Assembly (NCBI GenBank): GCA_044344795.1
Contig: JBIJCF010000003.1
Location: 1-64,000, forward strand
Source: GCA-2737665 sp044344795
Lineage (GTDB): Bacteria > Bacteroidota > Bacteroidia > Palsa-965
Length of the DNA: 64,000 nucleotides
Direction: 5' to 3'
In this document: positions 32,066-40,831 of the stretch, one piece after another
How the letters are laid out: each line of letters opens with the position of its first letter
How positions within the stretch are numbered: the first letter of the stretch is position 1
Program-made: the position numbers and the translations under genes
Notes under the pieces: generated by a model
Told to the model about the DNA's origin: nothing
Seen by the model: the letters and a program-made list of their open reading frames with translations, nothing else
The model's database searches: none

Positions 32066-32740
32066 ATGGAAGGTTCCGGTTTTTTCAAAAGTTTAAGAGA
32101 TCGTTTTACCATTTTCCTGCTCGGATTCCTTTTTGGAATTGTGTTAGGTGGTGGTTTTTTTGTCCTTAAACTGGATGAATATGTAAAAGAACTGGCACTC
32201 TACAATTCAATTACAGAGCCGACTAAAGAGCTCGAAGAGCAACCGAAAGAGGAACCGCAACAAGACAATAAAAAGCCGGTTAAAAAACAAGTGAGGGCGC
32301 GGGTTGTTCAGAATGATTCCATCACTGCACTGACCGATTCGGCTACTACTTCCGGTTATACAATGTCGTATGGAGCAGATGATGAGATCATTATTCGTAA
32401 AGATGAAATGATCGCAACGCAACTCATCACAGTTGTAAATTTGGATCCGTTTAATGCAACCGATAGCTTGTTACAGAAAGAAGCCGGCGTGAAGTTGGAT
32501 GCAGAACGCAATGTAACTGTCGAGTTTTGGCGATCACCGTTAAATTATAAAGGTTATAAAATGTCCCGATCACGATTGGTGTTATTCGGAATTCCACAGT
32601 CCGATTTACAGTCGGTGACACGATTAAACGGCGGAACATACATGCGTACGGTTTCGGGAATTTACAAGTTAGAACCAACAGCTGAATTCCGACAGCCGGA
32701 GAGGGTTACAGATGAATCGGTGTTGAGTAAAATAAAATGA
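32066..32740 (+). CDS. Uncharacterised single-pass membrane protein upstream of dapF
   Basis: About 224 residues from the ATG at 32066; an in-frame start at 32018 would add residues crossing the probable promoter. One strong membrane helix near the N-terminus (FTIFLLGFLFGIVLGGGFFVLKL) is followed by an acidic then basic linker (EEQPKEEPQQDNKKPVKKQV) and a mixed domain with EIIIRKDEMIATQLITVVNLD and YKMSRSRLVLFGIPQSDL. I do not recognise a named family; similar proteins are usually listed as hypothetical in the phylum. Its stop overlaps the dapF start (ATGA), implying coupling. Confidence 0.72.
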   Translation: MEGSGFFKSLRDRFTIFLLGFLFGIVLGGGFFVLKLDEYVKELALYNSITEPTKELEEQPKEEPQQDNKKPVKKQVRARVVQNDSITALTDSATTSGYTMSYGADDEIIIRKDEMIATQLITVVNLDPFNATDSLLQKEAGVKLDAERNVTVEFWRSPLNYKGYKMSRSRLVLFGIPQSDLQSVTRLNGGTYMRTVSGIYKLEPTAEFRQPERVTDESVLSKIK

Positions 32741-33519
32741 ACATAGTATTTAAGAAGTATCAAGGAACGGGAAACGATTTCATTTTAATTGACGATCGCT
32801 CCCAACAATTTCCTGAAAACCATCACGATTTAATTGCACGCCTGTGCGACCGTCGTTTCGGAATAGGAGCAGATGGCCTGATGTTGTTGAGAAACAAGGA
32901 AGGTTATGATTTCGAAATGGTGTATTTCAATTCTGACGGAAAAACCAGCAGCATGTGCGGAAACGGTGGACGCTGTATTGCTCGTTTCGCGAAAGATATT
33001 GGCGCTGTTACGAAAAATGAAGTTCATTTTCTGGCTATTGACGGACCTCATGAAGCGATTATTAATGAGGATACCGTGAAGCTGAAAATGAACGACGTGA
33101 GCGGGATTGCGGGCATAGATGGTGATTTTTATTTGAATACCGGATCACCGCACTATGTGAAGATAGAATTGAATGTTCCCGAAATGGATGTTTATAATAA
33201 GGCACGCAAAATTCGCTATAACGAACGCTTTGCGAAGGAGGGGACTAACGTTAATTTTATGGAACCACGTGAGGATGGCATTTACGTTCGTACTTATGAA
33301 CGCGGCGTGGAAGATGAAACACTTTCGTGTGGAACCGGCGTTACTGCCGCAGCTTTAATTGCTGCACTGGTAGGCGTTGCAGGACTCGATGGGATTTGTC
33401 CTGTCGAAACGCGTGGAGGGAATTTGAAAGTTCATTTTCAACGTGAAGGCGATCGCTTTCAGCAAATTTGGCTGGAAGGGCCGGCTGTTCATGTCTTTAA
33501 TGGGGATATTACATTATGA
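32737..33519 (+). CDS. dapF: Diaminopimelate epimerase
   Basis: Interconverts LL- and meso-diaminopimelate for lysine and peptidoglycan synthesis, without cofactor, using two cysteines. Both are present: Cys74 in SSMCGNGGRCIARF and Cys198 in LSCGTGVTAAALIAAL. Other motifs are KYQGTGNDFILIDDR at the start, CDRRFGIGADGLMLL, NTGSPHYVKIE, EGTNVNFME and VRTYERGVEDETL. At 260 residues it is a normal length. It overlaps both neighbours by 4 nt, so it belongs to a four-gene coupled unit from 32066 to 35095. Confidence 0.97.
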   Translation: MNIVFKKYQGTGNDFILIDDRSQQFPENHHDLIARLCDRRFGIGADGLMLLRNKEGYDFEMVYFNSDGKTSSMCGNGGRCIARFAKDIGAVTKNEVHFLAIDGPHEAIINEDTVKLKMNDVSGIAGIDGDFYLNTGSPHYVKIELNVPEMDVYNKARKIRYNERFAKEGTNVNFMEPREDGIYVRTYERGVEDETLSCGTGVTAAALIAALVGVAGLDGICPVETRGGNLKVHFQREGDRFQQIWLEGPAVHVFNGDITL

Positions 33520-34550
33520 AATTTATCGATAGCATCCCGAATACCGACAAGATCAACTACCTGAATATAGGGCTGCTGGCTATTTCTTGTCTTGTTGCAT
33601 TTTTTGTGCCTTTCGAATTGTTTCTGTTTTCGTATGCCGTATTAGGACCTGCGCATTACCTCACGGAAATTTCATGGCTGCATGAACGGAAATACTTCTC
33701 TAATGGTAAGCGCGATTACTTATTACTAGGTGCATCGGCCGTCCTTCTGTTTGTTGCAGCGTATGTGCTTCGTCCTCAGAAATTGATGAGCGGCGAAATG
33801 ACGTTACATTTTTCTACCGCTTTGGTATACATCGCTTTTCTGGCGGGATTAAGCATGGTATTATTAAAAGAACCATTTCAACGATTTATTGCATTTATTA
33901 TCATTTGTGCAACGTCTGTTATTGCCAAAGACTTCGTGCTGTTTTTCTCCGTGTTCCTACCTACGTTGATTCATGTGTACGTATTTACAGGATTGTTCAT
34001 GTTATTCGGTGCTCTTAAAGCAAGAAGCACTTCTGGTTATTGGACTTTCGCCATTTTTCTATTGTGCCCAATCTTATTCTTTCTTGTCGGAACTGACGGA
34101 ACCGCAATATCAGAATATGCGTTACAAGCGTATCCTAACTTTCAGGTATTGAATATTGAAAGTATTAAATTATGGGATATTGATATTTTCGGCCAGTTCG
34201 ATCCACAAATAAATGCAGTTTACCAAAGTAGTTTCGGTATTATTCTTATGCGTTTCATTGCATTTGCGTATACTTACCATTACCTCAACTGGTTCTCCAA
34301 AACAACGGTTATCAAATGGCATGAGGTTCCGAAAAAGCGTCTGGCTATTATTGCCATATTGTGGATCGCCTCTGTTGCATTTTACCTGTACAATTATCGT
34401 TTAGGTTTCCACGTGCTGTTCTTATTAAGTTTCCTGCATGTGTTTCTTGAATTTCCACTTAATCACGTCACGATTATTGGAATTGGTAAAGAAATTTCAG
34501 CTATGCGTAAAGGAACGCAGCCCGCAGTAGCAAAAGGAAAGCGAAAATGA
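33516..34550 (+). CDS. Multi-pass membrane protein with histidine motifs, unknown function
   Basis: A 344-residue protein with about eight hydrophobic helices. Histidine/acidic motifs sit at helix edges: GPAHYLTEISWLHERKYF in helix 2, FLPTLIHVYVFTG in the middle, YTYHYLNWFSK, and FLHVFLEFPLNH near the end. This pattern of conserved-looking membrane histidines recalls metal-dependent membrane oxygenases of the Brp/Blh type, but I cannot show homology. It starts inside the dapF stop (ATGA) and ends overlapping the next start, so it is translated with dapF. Confidence 0.65.
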   Translation: MKFIDSIPNTDKINYLNIGLLAISCLVAFFVPFELFLFSYAVLGPAHYLTEISWLHERKYFSNGKRDYLLLGASAVLLFVAAYVLRPQKLMSGEMTLHFSTALVYIAFLAGLSMVLLKEPFQRFIAFIIICATSVIAKDFVLFFSVFLPTLIHVYVFTGLFMLFGALKARSTSGYWTFAIFLLCPILFFLVGTDGTAISEYALQAYPNFQVLNIESIKLWDIDIFGQFDPQINAVYQSSFGIILMRFIAFAYTYHYLNWFSKTTVIKWHEVPKKRLAIIAILWIASVAFYLYNYRLGFHVLFLLSFLHVFLEFPLNHVTIIGIGKEISAMRKGTQPAVAKGKRK

Positions 34551-35095
34551 TTCTTAAAAATGTACAATCGGCAACACGACTTGAACAGGTAAACGCCGGT
34601 GCATTTGTGGTGTTGTATCAAGCGTTACGTGTCCCTCCGCACATATTGTTGTGTTACGACGGACGATTATATTCCTTGTCTATCGCCGGACGATTTCCGA
34701 AACAGTCATTGGAGGCATTATGGCGCAACGCAATCATTAAAAATGTTCCGCTCGTTTTCTTCGAATGGAAATTACCGGCTTCAATTGAAAATGCAGAAGC
34801 CCTTGCAGCCGATATATTAAATAAATACGATCGTGTTATACCTTATGATACCACTTGCCTGGACCCGATTCGCGAAACCATCGGCACCTTGCATAACGAC
34901 GATCAAATTCGCAAAGCGCCGTTTATTTTTACCATGCTGAATCATATGTTCCACTCCGGCATGGTGGGTAATGTATTGGAATTAAACTGTTCTATGAATA
35001 AGGGAACATTGCATTTATCCGAATATCAGGCCGAAGATGTTGCTAATGCTGCACTAAAAGCCATCGAATCGTTTAAGCAGCGACAAAAAGTGTAG
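34547..35095 (+). CDS. Uncharacterised soluble protein
   Basis: A 182-residue protein with no signal peptide or membrane helix. Visible segments are AGAFVVLYQALRVPPHILLCYDGRLYSLSI, VPLVFFEWKLP, and IRKAPFIFTMLNHMFHSGMVGNVLELNCSM. The family is not recognised. It overlaps the upstream membrane protein by 4 nt (ATGA) and is the last gene of the dapF unit, since a separate promoter follows. Confidence 0.68.
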   Translation: MILKNVQSATRLEQVNAGAFVVLYQALRVPPHILLCYDGRLYSLSIAGRFPKQSLEALWRNAIIKNVPLVFFEWKLPASIENAEALAADILNKYDRVIPYDTTCLDPIRETIGTLHNDDQIRKAPFIFTMLNHMFHSGMVGNVLELNCSMNKGTLHLSEYQAEDVANAALKAIESFKQRQKV

Positions 35096-35111
35096 TCTGT
35101 ATCGATTTTTC

Positions 35112-35119
35112 TAACTTTA
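35112..35119 (+). promoter_or_regulatory. Promoter -7 element, predicted leaderless (GNAT gene)
   Basis: TAACTTTA, one mismatch (last base) from TAnnTTTG, 4 nt before the ATG at 35124. Confidence 0.5.
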
Positions 35120-35123
35120 TACA

Positions 35124-35663
35124 ATGACACAATTCCAGTTATTATTCGGTGAACGTTTGCGGTTAAGAGCGTTGGAACCTCATGACATTGATTTGTTGTA
35201 CAAATGGGAAAACGACACGTCTATCTGGAAAGTCAGTAACACCCAAACTCCATTCTCTCGCTTTGTCTTGGAACAATACGTGGCTTCTTCACATTTGGAT
35301 ATTCACACGAATAAACAATTACGGTTGATGATTACCACCAAGCAAGGTCGTGACATCGGGTGTGTGGATTTGTTTGATTTTGATCCGCAGCATCAGCGCG
35401 CAGGAATTGGAATTCTTATCGCAGATCCTGCAGATCGTGGGCAGGGTTTTGCTTCCGAAGTATTGAATTTACTAATTCATTATTGTTTTTTTCAATTGCA
35501 TTTACATCAATTATATTGCAATGTACTGGCGGATAACACGGGAAGTATTTTACTTTTTCAAAAACATAAATTCACCATTACCGGCATTAAAAAAGATTGG
35601 ATTCGTGTGGGTGATGTGTTTATTGATGAATTAACCATGCAATTGATTCGTCCCGGACACTAA
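35124..35663 (+). CDS. GNAT family N-acetyltransferase (RimJ/SpeG-like)
   Basis: A 179-residue acetyl-CoA-dependent acyltransferase. The pattern is FGERLRLRALEPHDIDLLYKWEND at the start, IGCVDLFDFDPQHQRAGIGILI (strand 4), then ADPADRGQGFASEVLNLLIHYCF (the R-G-x-G-x-A acetyl-CoA loop), LHQLYCNVLADNTGSILLFQKHKF and a final DVFIDELTMQL. This order is typical of the RimJ/RimL and spermidine-acetyltransferase groups; the substrate is not predictable. Unlike the GNAT pseudogene at 11890-12393, this frame is intact. Confidence 0.9.
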   Translation: MTQFQLLFGERLRLRALEPHDIDLLYKWENDTSIWKVSNTQTPFSRFVLEQYVASSHLDIHTNKQLRLMITTKQGRDIGCVDLFDFDPQHQRAGIGILIADPADRGQGFASEVLNLLIHYCFFQLHLHQLYCNVLADNTGSILLFQKHKFTITGIKKDWIRVGDVFIDELTMQLIRPGH

Positions 35664-35672
35664 GTGATGCTT

Positions 35673-37700
35673 ATGAAGTTGGAGCGGTTGAGATTGTTGT
35701 GTTGTGCACTGGTTGCAGGAATAATTTTCGGTTGTGGTGATGATGAACCGAATACCAAAGTTTCTTCAACTTCAGATTCTTTGGTTTGGTTGAACCACCA
35801 CGATTCCGTGCAATACGTTGGCATGCAGACGTGCCGCGGTTGTCATGAAAATATTTACCAAACGTTTATTGAAACCGGAATGGGCAAATCGTTTGATGTG
35901 GCCTCAACAACCAAATCAGCAGGACGTTTCGGAACCAATGAAAAATTTTATGATAAGTTTTCCGATTTCTGGTATCAAAGTTATTGGAGCGATTCATCCA
36001 TGTTTATTCACGAATGGCGCATGGAAGGCAAAGACACGGTGCATTCGAGACGCGAACAGGTGAACTACATTATCGGTTCGGGGCAGCATACCAATTCACA
36101 CATCATGAATCGGGGTGGTTATCTGCATCAGATGCCCATGACGTTTTATACGCAGGAAGGACGCTGGGATTTACCGCCGGGCTTCGAGAACGGATTCAAT
36201 ACGCATTTCTCGCGCAAAATCGGATTGGAATGCATGAGTTGTCATAATTCGTTGCCGCAATTCGTGCAGGGATCAGAAAATAAATTTGATGAAGTTCCTA
36301 ACGGAATTGGCTGCGAACGTTGCCACGGACCGGGTTCCTTGCACGTGCAGGAGAAACGCTCGGGTAAAATTATTGATACGTCAAAGTATATTGATTATAC
36401 GATCGTAAATCCCGGAAAGCTTTCGCCCGATTTACAATTTGATGTCTGCCAGCGTTGTCATTTGCAAGGTAATGCGGTGTTGAATCCCGGCAAATCCTTT
36501 TTCGATTTCCGTCCCGGAATGCCGCTTTCGAATGTCATGACGGTTTTTATGCCTAAATATGAAGGAGCAGAAGATCAATTCATTATGGCTTCTCACGCAG
36601 AGCGCCTAAAGATGAGTGCGTGTTTCCAGGTTACGGAACAACGTTTGCCGAAACAGCCGGAAGGTTTGCGTCCTTCGAAAGGAGCATTAACGTGTGTAAC
36701 GTGCCACAATCCGCACGTAAGTGTGAAATCTACAAATGGTGAACATTTTAACGCAAAATGTAATTCGTGTCACGGACCTAATAACGCATCAACCAAGTTG
36801 TGTTCGGAGCAGCCTGAAAAATTGAATAAAGCGAACAACAATTGTGTTTCTTGTCACATGCCACGAAGTGGAGCAATTGATATTCCACACGTCACGGTGC
36901 ACGATCATTTTATTCGTAAGCCTGCAGCTGAAGGGAATGAGGTAAATTCAGTAAAACAGTTTTTAGGTCTTTATGCGATTAATAAATCATCACCGACACC
37001 CGTAATTCGTGCACGCGCCTATATTCAACAATTTGAACGATTCGAACAGAAACGTTATTATCTCGATTCTGCTGCACGTATTCTGGCTCCACTAGCTCAG
37101 CAACGCGACCCGCACGTATTCCGAACTCAAATTCATTTATTGTTTTTACAACAAGATTTCAGCAGCATACTGACGTTAGAGCAACAATGGACTTCGCGTT
37201 ACATATTGGATAGTATGTTGGTACGTAAATCGTTTGACAACGAAGATGCATGGACTGCTTATCGTATTGGTGAAGCACATTACAATATGGGTAATGCCGT
37301 TGCTGCATTGAATTATTATCGAAAAGCCAATTCATTAGCGCCTTTTTATCCCGATTTCAAATCGAAGGAAGCATTATTACTCGCGACAACAGGTAAGTCG
37401 ACAGAAGCGCGCATTGCATATCAAGAAGTGATTGATCAGAATCCGTATTACGTGCCGGCATTAAATAATCTGGGCTTTTTGTGGTTGCAATCGGGTGATG
37501 ATGTAAAGGCTGAAGCATATTATCGTCGGGCATTGCAGGCAGATCCTGATGACAAGCGAGCACTGATGAACATGTCAGGATTATACATGTATCGTAAAAA
37601 CTATAAACAGGCTTTGGTATATTGCGATCGTATTCTGAAACGCAATCCAGAGGACGTTCAGGCGTTACAATTGAAAGCACAAATTCAGAGTTTGAAATAG
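35673..37700 (+). CDS. Seven-haem c-type cytochrome lipoprotein with C-terminal TPR repeats
   Basis: About 675 residues from the ATG at 35673; in-frame GTG 35664 and ATG 35667 are alternatives. A signal sequence with lipobox IIFGC puts it on a membrane facing the periplasm or surface. Seven CxxCH haem-binding motifs are visible: CRGCH, CMSCH, CERCH, CQRCH, CVTCH, CNSCH and CVSCH, within residues about 50-400. The rest is a TPR region (ALNYYRKANSLAPFYPDFKSKEALLLATTGK, YVPALNNLGFLWLQSGDDVKAEAYYRRALQADPDD, ALVYCDRILKRNPED). The haem half resembles the cytochrome c554-like family. An electron-transfer or redox-enzyme role is likely but the partner is unknown. Confidence 0.88.
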   Translation: MKLERLRLLCCALVAGIIFGCGDDEPNTKVSSTSDSLVWLNHHDSVQYVGMQTCRGCHENIYQTFIETGMGKSFDVASTTKSAGRFGTNEKFYDKFSDFWYQSYWSDSSMFIHEWRMEGKDTVHSRREQVNYIIGSGQHTNSHIMNRGGYLHQMPMTFYTQEGRWDLPPGFENGFNTHFSRKIGLECMSCHNSLPQFVQGSENKFDEVPNGIGCERCHGPGSLHVQEKRSGKIIDTSKYIDYTIVNPGKLSPDLQFDVCQRCHLQGNAVLNPGKSFFDFRPGMPLSNVMTVFMPKYEGAEDQFIMASHAERLKMSACFQVTEQRLPKQPEGLRPSKGALTCVTCHNPHVSVKSTNGEHFNAKCNSCHGPNNASTKLCSEQPEKLNKANNNCVSCHMPRSGAIDIPHVTVHDHFIRKPAAEGNEVNSVKQFLGLYAINKSSPTPVIRARAYIQQFERFEQKRYYLDSAARILAPLAQQRDPHVFRTQIHLLFLQQDFSSILTLEQQWTSRYILDSMLVRKSFDNEDAWTAYRIGEAHYNMGNAVAALNYYRKANSLAPFYPDFKSKEALLLATTGKSTEARIAYQEVIDQNPYYVPALNNLGFLWLQSGDDVKAEAYYRRALQADPDDKRALMNMSGLYMYRKNYKQALVYCDRILKRNPEDVQALQLKAQIQSLK

Positions 37701-37701
37701 C

Positions 37702-38727
37702 ATGAAAGGCGTAAAGATTTTCTTTTTTCTGATGTTACTGGGTGCTGCCGGATATGGAGCTTGGTGGTTTTACGGTGTGTTTTACAAACCGGGTGTTCAT
37801 ATCCAAAACGATTCACCATTCGTATATGTGAGTACCGGAATGACGGTGGATGAATTGACTTCAATGTTATCCGAACGGAAAATTGTAGACGATATTGAGG
37901 CGTTTAAATCGATTGCAAAACTCAAAAAGTTTGAAAAACCTATTGCAGGACGTTACCGCATTCAGGATGGAATGAATAACCGTCAATTGGTGAATTTATT
38001 GATGAGTGGAAAACAAGAACCGGTGAAATTCACTTTTAATGAAGTGCGCACCAAAGAGCAATTGGCAGGTCGTTTAGGAGGGAAGCTGGAAGCGGATTCT
38101 CTGGATATACTCCAATTACTCGAAGATGAAGCATTCATAGAAAAATACGGTTTTAACGAAAACACCATTTTGACGTTGTTTTTACCGGCAACTTATGAAA
38201 TGAAATGGAATACATCGGCGGAGGAATTTTTCGAGTTGATGGCTGCAGAATACAAGGCATTCTGGACCGACGAACGAAGGAATCGTGCTGCTGCCATGGG
38301 TTTCACGCAGAGTGAAGTAGTAATTCTGGCTTCTATTGTTGAAGCAGAACAAAAGCGTGTTCCTGAAGAACGTAAACGCATTGCGGGTTTATATGTAAAT
38401 CGATTGAAAAAGGGAATGCCCTTGCAAAGCGATCCGACAGTGATTTATGCATTGGGCGATTTTTCAATTAACCGTGTGTTAAAGAGCGATCTCGATGTCA
38501 ACTCCCCATACAATACGTATCGCAATTCGGGATTACCTCCGGGCCCCATTCTTCTAGCGGACAAGGTGAGCATTGATGCTGTCTTGCAATACGAGAAGAA
38601 CGATTACTTGTACATGTGCGCGGAATACGGAACAGGCAAACATAAGTTTACTAAGGATTACGACCAACATTTAAAGAATGCCCGCGAATACCAGGCCGCG
38701 TTGGATAAGAATGACATTAAGCGGTGA
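37702..38727 (+). CDS. mltG: Endolytic murein transglycosylase MltG (YceG-like)
   Basis: An inner-membrane lytic transglycosylase that cuts nascent glycan strands. 341 residues with one N-terminal membrane anchor (GVKIFFFLMLLGAAGYGAWWFYGVF), a LysM-like region (VSTGMTVDELTSMLSERKIV, then GRYRIQDGMNNRQLVNLLMSGKQ), and the catalytic YceG core VVILASIVEAEQKRVPEERKRIAGLYVNRLKKGMPLQSDPTVIYALG. The catalytic glutamate is probably that in SIVEAEQ. The typical SPYNTYRNSGLPPGPI and the ending YEKNDYLYMCAEYGTGKHKF are intact. The start is 1 nt after the cytochrome stop. Confidence 0.95.
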   Translation: MKGVKIFFFLMLLGAAGYGAWWFYGVFYKPGVHIQNDSPFVYVSTGMTVDELTSMLSERKIVDDIEAFKSIAKLKKFEKPIAGRYRIQDGMNNRQLVNLLMSGKQEPVKFTFNEVRTKEQLAGRLGGKLEADSLDILQLLEDEAFIEKYGFNENTILTLFLPATYEMKWNTSAEEFFELMAAEYKAFWTDERRNRAAAMGFTQSEVVILASIVEAEQKRVPEERKRIAGLYVNRLKKGMPLQSDPTVIYALGDFSINRVLKSDLDVNSPYNTYRNSGLPPGPILLADKVSIDAVLQYEKNDYLYMCAEYGTGKHKFTKDYDQHLKNAREYQAALDKNDIKR

Positions 38728-38774
38728 TATTCCTTCTTCAAATTCCCTATTTTTACGTCCCTTAGATCTCTCTT

Positions 38775-40181
38775 ATGTATAAAATCAAGTTTGGAACCGA
38801 TGGCTGGAGAGCCATTATTGCAAAAGAATTCACGGTAGAAAATGTGGCTCGTGTAACCGAAGGCACAGCACTGTGGATGAAAAAGAACTTTAAAAATCCA
38901 TCAGTTGTTGTTGGGCACGATTGTCGTTTTGCTGGTGAGTTGTTTGCTGAAACAACGGCAAAGGTTTTTGCTGCACATGGTATAAAAGTGCTCTTGGCAA
39001 AGGGTTTTGTGAGCACTCCGATGATTTCTTTAGGTGCGAAAAATCACGGCTGCGATTTGGGTATTATCATTACTGCATCGCACAATCCGCCGTCTTACAA
39101 TGGTTATAAAGTAAAGGCTGGTTATGGTGGACCGTTAACTCCTGAGCTTATTGCAGAGATCGAACCGCTTATTCCTGATGCTTCAGGAATTGACATCGAT
39201 AATATGAAACTTGCCGATCTGGAAAAGAAAGGCATGTTGAAATACGTAGCACTAGAAGACGAATACATTGCACACGTTGAAAAGAATTTTGATTTGGATG
39301 CCATTCGTAATTCCGGATTGAATTTGGCTTACGACGCAATGTATGGTGCAGGACAAAACGTAATTCGACGCTTGTTTCCGGATGCAACATTGTTGCATTG
39401 CGATTACAATCCTTCTTTCGACGGACAAGCTCCTGAACCTATTTTGCGCAACCTTGAAGAGTTTGCTGAAGTAATCAAGGTTGCCGGTGATATTGATTGC
39501 GGTCTGGCAACAGATGGTGACGCCGATCGTATCGGATTGTTTGATAGCAAAGGAAACTTTGTAGACTCGCATCACATCATCCTCTTATTGATTCACTATT
39601 TAGTGAAGTACAAAAAGATGGATGGCAAAGTATGTACTGCTTTCAGCACGACAGTCAAGATCAAAAATATCTGTGCGCATTATGGCATGAAACTTGAAAC
39701 AGTGAAGATAGGATTCAAGTACATCTGCGGAATCATGGTGAAAGAGGATGTCTTGTTGGGTGGTGAAGAGTCCGGAGGTATTGCGATTAAGGGACATATT
39801 CCGGAACGCGATGGCATTTGGATGGGATTGGTGATTTGGGAATTCATGGCGAAGAGTGGAAAGTCGTTGAATGAATTGATTAAAGAAGTGTACGAGATTA
39901 CCGGCCCGTTTGCGTTCGAGCGTGTTGATTTGCATTTGGATGAAACGGTAAAACAAAAGATCATAGCTAACTGTGAAGAAGGTGCGTATAAGTCGTTTGG
40001 TAACTATAAAATACAAAGGGTCGAAGATCTCGATGGCTGGAAGTATTTCCTGGACGACGAAACCTGGGTAATGATTCGCCCATCCGGCACAGAACCTGTA
40101 TTGCGTACATACGCAGAAGCGTCCTCCAGGGAAGAGGCATTTCGAATTCTGGACGCAGTGAAAGCAGTTTTACTCGGATAA
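38775..40181 (+). CDS. Alpha-D-phosphohexomutase (phosphoglucomutase/phosphomannomutase family)
   Basis: A 468-residue cytoplasmic enzyme moving phosphate between the 1- and 6-positions of hexose sugars. All four domain signatures are present: KFGTDGWRAII; the phosphoserine loop IITASHNPPSYNGYKVK; the Mg2+ site ATDGDADRIGLFD; the sugar loop GGEESGGIAIKGHIPERDGIW; and the phosphate-binding RPSGTEPVLRTYAEA. It is not GlmM-like in length or start. It could be phosphoglucomutase, phosphomannomutase or bifunctional; the sequence does not decide. Confidence 0.94.
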   Translation: MYKIKFGTDGWRAIIAKEFTVENVARVTEGTALWMKKNFKNPSVVVGHDCRFAGELFAETTAKVFAAHGIKVLLAKGFVSTPMISLGAKNHGCDLGIIITASHNPPSYNGYKVKAGYGGPLTPELIAEIEPLIPDASGIDIDNMKLADLEKKGMLKYVALEDEYIAHVEKNFDLDAIRNSGLNLAYDAMYGAGQNVIRRLFPDATLLHCDYNPSFDGQAPEPILRNLEEFAEVIKVAGDIDCGLATDGDADRIGLFDSKGNFVDSHHIILLLIHYLVKYKKMDGKVCTAFSTTVKIKNICAHYGMKLETVKIGFKYICGIMVKEDVLLGGEESGGIAIKGHIPERDGIWMGLVIWEFMAKSGKSLNELIKEVYEITGPFAFERVDLHLDETVKQKIIANCEEGAYKSFGNYKIQRVEDLDGWKYFLDDETWVMIRPSGTEPVLRTYAEASSREEAFRILDAVKAVLLG

Positions 40182-40193
40182 TTTGGTGCTCAT

Positions 40194-40223
40194 TTTGACC
40201 TAAGCAATTAATTGTTACATTTG
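40194..40223 (+). promoter_or_regulatory. Promoter for the 40258 lipoprotein gene (TTTG - 18 nt - TACATTTG)
   Basis: TTTG at 40194-40197 and TACATTTG at 40216-40223; both elements match the phylum consensus exactly. The 5' leader is about 30 nt. Confidence 0.7.
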
Positions 40224-40257
40224 TTAAACCTCAATTACTCAAACACCTTTTAATTAC

Positions 40258-40758
40258 ATGAAAAATTCAATCAAAATTCTAGCGGGATTCGCGCTGTTGA
40301 GCGTTGTATTCATGGGTTGTCCTTACGAATCTGAAGTGCCAATCGATAAGCCTTTTATCAAAGTGAACGAAAACTTTATCACCAAGTGGGAAAAGAAGTC
40401 TTCTGATACTTACGATTATAAAGTATCTAAAGTAGATATGTACACTTATAAGATTCTTGAAATCAAGCGTGAAACCAAAGAAGTAAGTGATCGTTACTAC
40501 GGTTATTTCTCTAAGATCGGTGAAACTGACATGTTCAATATGTACAAAGTGGACACTGATGGAAACCGCACCGGTAAGTACATGATCTACAAAGCACTTG
40601 TTTCTGCTACCGGATCACGTGTTACTTTGATCGAAATGACAGAGAATGTTGATGAGCAGTTCGAGTCTTCTATGGAGTTGAAAAACTTTATCAAGGCGAA
40701 CATGAACAACAGCTATTTCTGGGATAAAGACGAAGAAGTTTACTTGATGTCTGAATAA
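40258..40758 (+). CDS. Predicted lipoprotein, unknown function
   Basis: A 166-residue protein with a lipoprotein signal (MKNSIKILAGFALLSVVFMGC, lipobox FMGC). The mature part is small, charged and beta-rich, with KWEKKSSDTYDYKVSKVDMYTYKILEIKR and a typical compact end. The family is not recognised with certainty. It has its own consensus promoter and strong terminator, so it is monocistronic and may be well expressed; the codons look well adapted. Confidence 0.8.
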   Translation: MKNSIKILAGFALLSVVFMGCPYESEVPIDKPFIKVNENFITKWEKKSSDTYDYKVSKVDMYTYKILEIKRETKEVSDRYYGYFSKIGETDMFNMYKVDTDGNRTGKYMIYKALVSATGSRVTLIEMTENVDEQFESSMELKNFIKANMNNSYFWDKDEEVYLMSE

Positions 40759-40775
40759 TCAGTCACTACTGAAAT

Positions 40776-40808
40776 AAAAAATCCTCACTCCGGTGGGGAT
40801 TTTTTTTT
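40776..40808 (+). terminator. Rho-independent terminator of the lipoprotein gene
   Basis: Stem ATCCTCAC / GTGGGGAT (one wobble) with loop TCCG, followed by eight Ts; 18-23 nt after the stop. Confidence 0.9.
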
Positions 40809-40831
40809 GACGTTATACGTACTTTAGAAGC

